NCBI GenBank assembly: GCA_015501595.1
Contig: JADNRX010000008.1
Location: 388,215 to 452,214 of the forward strand
Length of the DNA stretch: 64,000 bases
Origin: Hymenopellis radicata
Lineage: Eukaryota; Basidiomycota; Agaricomycetes; Agaricales; Physalacriaceae
Direction: 5' to 3'
A program made the position numbers and the translations under genes. Below, in pieces: positions 62,307 to 64,000 of this stretch (its first letter is position 1; every line of letters begins with the position of its first letter). The notes under the pieces are model-generated. The model was not told the DNA's origin. It saw nothing but the letters and a program-made list of their open reading frames with translations, and ran no database searches.

Positions 62307-62698
62307 ATGATGTTCAAGCTCTCCAACATCTTCATCGCCGCGGTCGCCGCCATGGTCATGCTTGCCAGTCCAGCGCTGTCGGCGGTCACGACGGTCAGTG
62401 TCTCCTTAGTCGCCACCTTGTACTTCGACTTACATTTGTTCACAGGTCGTCGGTGCACCAGCGACGACTGTGATTGGGGGGCCGGCCACGACTGCTGTCG
62501 TCGTCGTCAACTAGACTTTCCGGCTAGTAAAAGTAAGTGTCCTGCTTCTGCGTGCGCCTTGCGCCTGAACTGTGTGTGCAGCTTGCCAGACCGAATCATG
62601 CCGTTGTTATCTGTGTCCCAACATGAAGAATATTAGCGTGGAGGAAGTTGATCAGAAAATTCATCCAATGATAATTTGTTCTCGACCAAGAAACTGAA
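62307..62698 (+). CDS. Small secreted peptide, copy C, diverged with two possible frames
   Basis: Exon 1 (62307-62393) gives MMFKLSNIFIAAVAAMVMLA and SPALSAVTT, nearly the copy B signal peptide. Intron 62394-62445 (GT-AG, 52 nt). After splicing the frame continues as VVGAPATTVIGGPATTAVVV then VN and TAG at 62513: a 51-residue Cys-free peptide. The other frame of exon 2 keeps the family Cys (RRCTSDDCDWGAGHDC; then CQTESCRCYLC in exon 3, stop at 62696-62698) but needs a one-base change. So this copy either changed frame and became a Val/Thr-rich peptide, or is a broken copy, or has an indel error. The promoter is shared with copy B. Confidence 0.6.
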
Positions 62699-63299
62699 AC
62701 ATGCGAGTTAAATCGAGACTAATAACCATCGCCGGTAATGCGTACCTTTCACATTGTACGCGACTCGGCAATTTATTCATTACCAACGCCACACCACGAG
62801 CACGTGACTACGTCTGCTGACATGGACCATGCTACTAGTCAAGTTCATCATTTGCAGTGCTGCCACGCATCGAGCCGGTTCCAAAGCGTCCCCCACAGTC
62901 AGAGGGCAGGAATGAAGGCTAGAAACCTCCAAATACAGACGACGCAGATGGCAGCCTCGAGGGCTTTGATCCAGAGATCCCTCATTCATACATCGGCGCC
63001 TTGGAGCGACTGGTGGCGGATGTAAAGGGCAGAGACCACCTACTCGGCTGCGAAGCCACCACGTATCAAAGCGGTGATTCATGTTGAACCGAGAGTTCCT
63101 GGGTGAAAACTGACGACGTAGAAAGTCCATGTTGTACGCGTGGCCACGGCTGGAATTCATTATGGTTTGTGGACGTATAATCCCACCAAATGCTTTTACA
63201 AGCCCACAAACACACGAATATTAGTCAAGCAAATGGCTAGCAAAAACATGACATCCAGATAAACGTGAACAGCGTTCGGCGAGTCGAATACTTGCTTGC
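62699..63299. other. Intergenic, nothing recognised
   Basis: About 600 bp between peptide copy C and the lipase 3' end (they converge). Short frames on both strands lack motifs. Confidence 0.4.
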
Positions 63300-64000
63300 C
63301 TAAGCGCAGAAGCTTGTTCCCAGAGGAATACCAAAGTACTGCCGACCCTTGTCAGCGCTAATTCAAGGAAGGGAAAGTCGAGAAACTGACAATTCTATGT
63401 GCTGCGTTGATTCCACCAGAGGGAATCGAAGCCGAACATGTGGGGTCCTCGCCAGCAGGATCGCAAACCGTTACGGTACTGGGTGAAGCTGGGTCCGGAG
63501 ACTGCCAATACTCAACACCGTGGTGTGCATATCCTAGAGATGTTGGGATGATAGTCGGGACGCCATCAGTCGTATGGACATCTATTGTCGGTGAATAACC
63601 CGGTGAGAAAAAAGACGACGACAGGCGTACTGCGAAACACCCGGGAACCCATTTGCGCATTGACAAATGCAGCATAATTGGCATTGCCCGTTCTTGGCTG
63701 GCCATACGTGTACATGCGCACCGGCCTAATAAACAGACATCATATGAACGTCTGTCACAAGAAGGAAGATCAGAAGGAGCGTACAGGTTAGGGAAGTTCT
63801 CTTGGAGCGAGATGCCTCCGATGCTTGCCAGTGAGGCGCCCAAAGAATGTCCTGTGGTGACGAGATCGTAGCCAGGATTGGCATCGAGTTCGCTTCGCAC
63901 GGCGGAAATGACAGTCTCCGCGACTGAATTCCAGGATTTTAGGAATCCTTCATGGACCTGAGTGCCGGTTGGCGAGCTGACACCAGGAGAGGCGAAATCT
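63300..64000 (-). CDS. Class 3 lipase, secreted type, 5' end outside window
   Basis: C-terminal part of a fungal lipase_3 enzyme, hydrolysing triacylglycerols or similar esters. Reading leftward: ISPGVSSPTGTQVHEGFLKS, ANPGYDLVTTGHSLGASLAS (nucleophile Ser in GHSLG), an intron, VRMYTYGQPRTGNANYAAFV, DVHTTDGVPTIIPTSLGYAH with the C-terminal catalytic His in GYAHHGVEYW, and PAGEDPTCSASIPSGG. The last exon reads RQYFGIPLGTSFC, TAG at 63300. Catalytic Ser, Asp region and His are present, so this part is intact. The start, signal peptide and lid region lie beyond the right edge. Confidence 0.9.

Overview
The window reads as nuclear DNA of a basidiomycete fungus, most likely a mushroom-forming Agaricomycete. 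Genes are packed on both strands and cut by many short introns (about 45-55 nt). Gene types include a Zn2Cys6 factor, a BTB-like protein, a killer-toxin-type GH18 chitinase with LysM modules, a secreted double-psi beta-barrel protein, small secreted Cys peptides and a single-span membrane protein with a long Pro/Ser tail. tRNAs include a short-intron tRNA-Leu.

Layout. 1-9 kb: a partial Cys-rich protein, a GH35 beta-galactosidase with broken frames, and a small unknown protein. 9.4-11.4 kb: tRNA-Val and two divergent small secreted peptide genes. 11.4-16.4 kb: a DEK_C chromatin protein and a Zn2Cys6 factor. 18-25.2 kb: three paralogues of an unrecognised family around an arrestin-like gene. 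25.2-29.9 kb: an MFS transporter and an amidase, divergently transcribed. 29.9-33.3 kb: BTB-like, double-psi beta-barrel, second tRNA-Val. 33.5-39.2 kb: a large modular chitinase. 39.8-45.5 kb: exosome subunit RRP46, succinate dehydrogenase flavoprotein, a Pro/His-rich protein. 48-49.4 kb: a gene with five tandem homeodomain-like repeats. 49.5-53.1 kb: third tRNA-Val, acyl-CoA oxidase, tRNA-Leu and a repeat element. 53.4-60.1 kb: a secreted beta-sandwich-like protein, a membrane protein and an unknown protein. 62.3-64 kb: a third secreted-peptide copy and a class 3 lipase cut by the right edge.

How genes fit together. The amidase/transporter pair could form a small uptake-and-hydrolysis unit. 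The chitinase, beta-galactosidase, lipase, beta-barrel protein and secreted peptides form an extracellular set. SDH1, acyl-CoA oxidase and RRP46 are housekeeping.

Strongest candidates for something undescribed: (1) the five-homeodomain gene, whose five domains are each split by a phase-2 intron at the same recognition-helix arginine codon; (2) the three-member family at 18-25 kb; (3) the duplicated secreted-peptide cassette; (4) a 15-base motif found near the 3' side of all four tRNA genes; (5) very small exons that carry active-site motifs in three hydrolases. Caution: several genes need a one-base change in a homopolymer to stay open, so some apparent breaks may be consensus errors.
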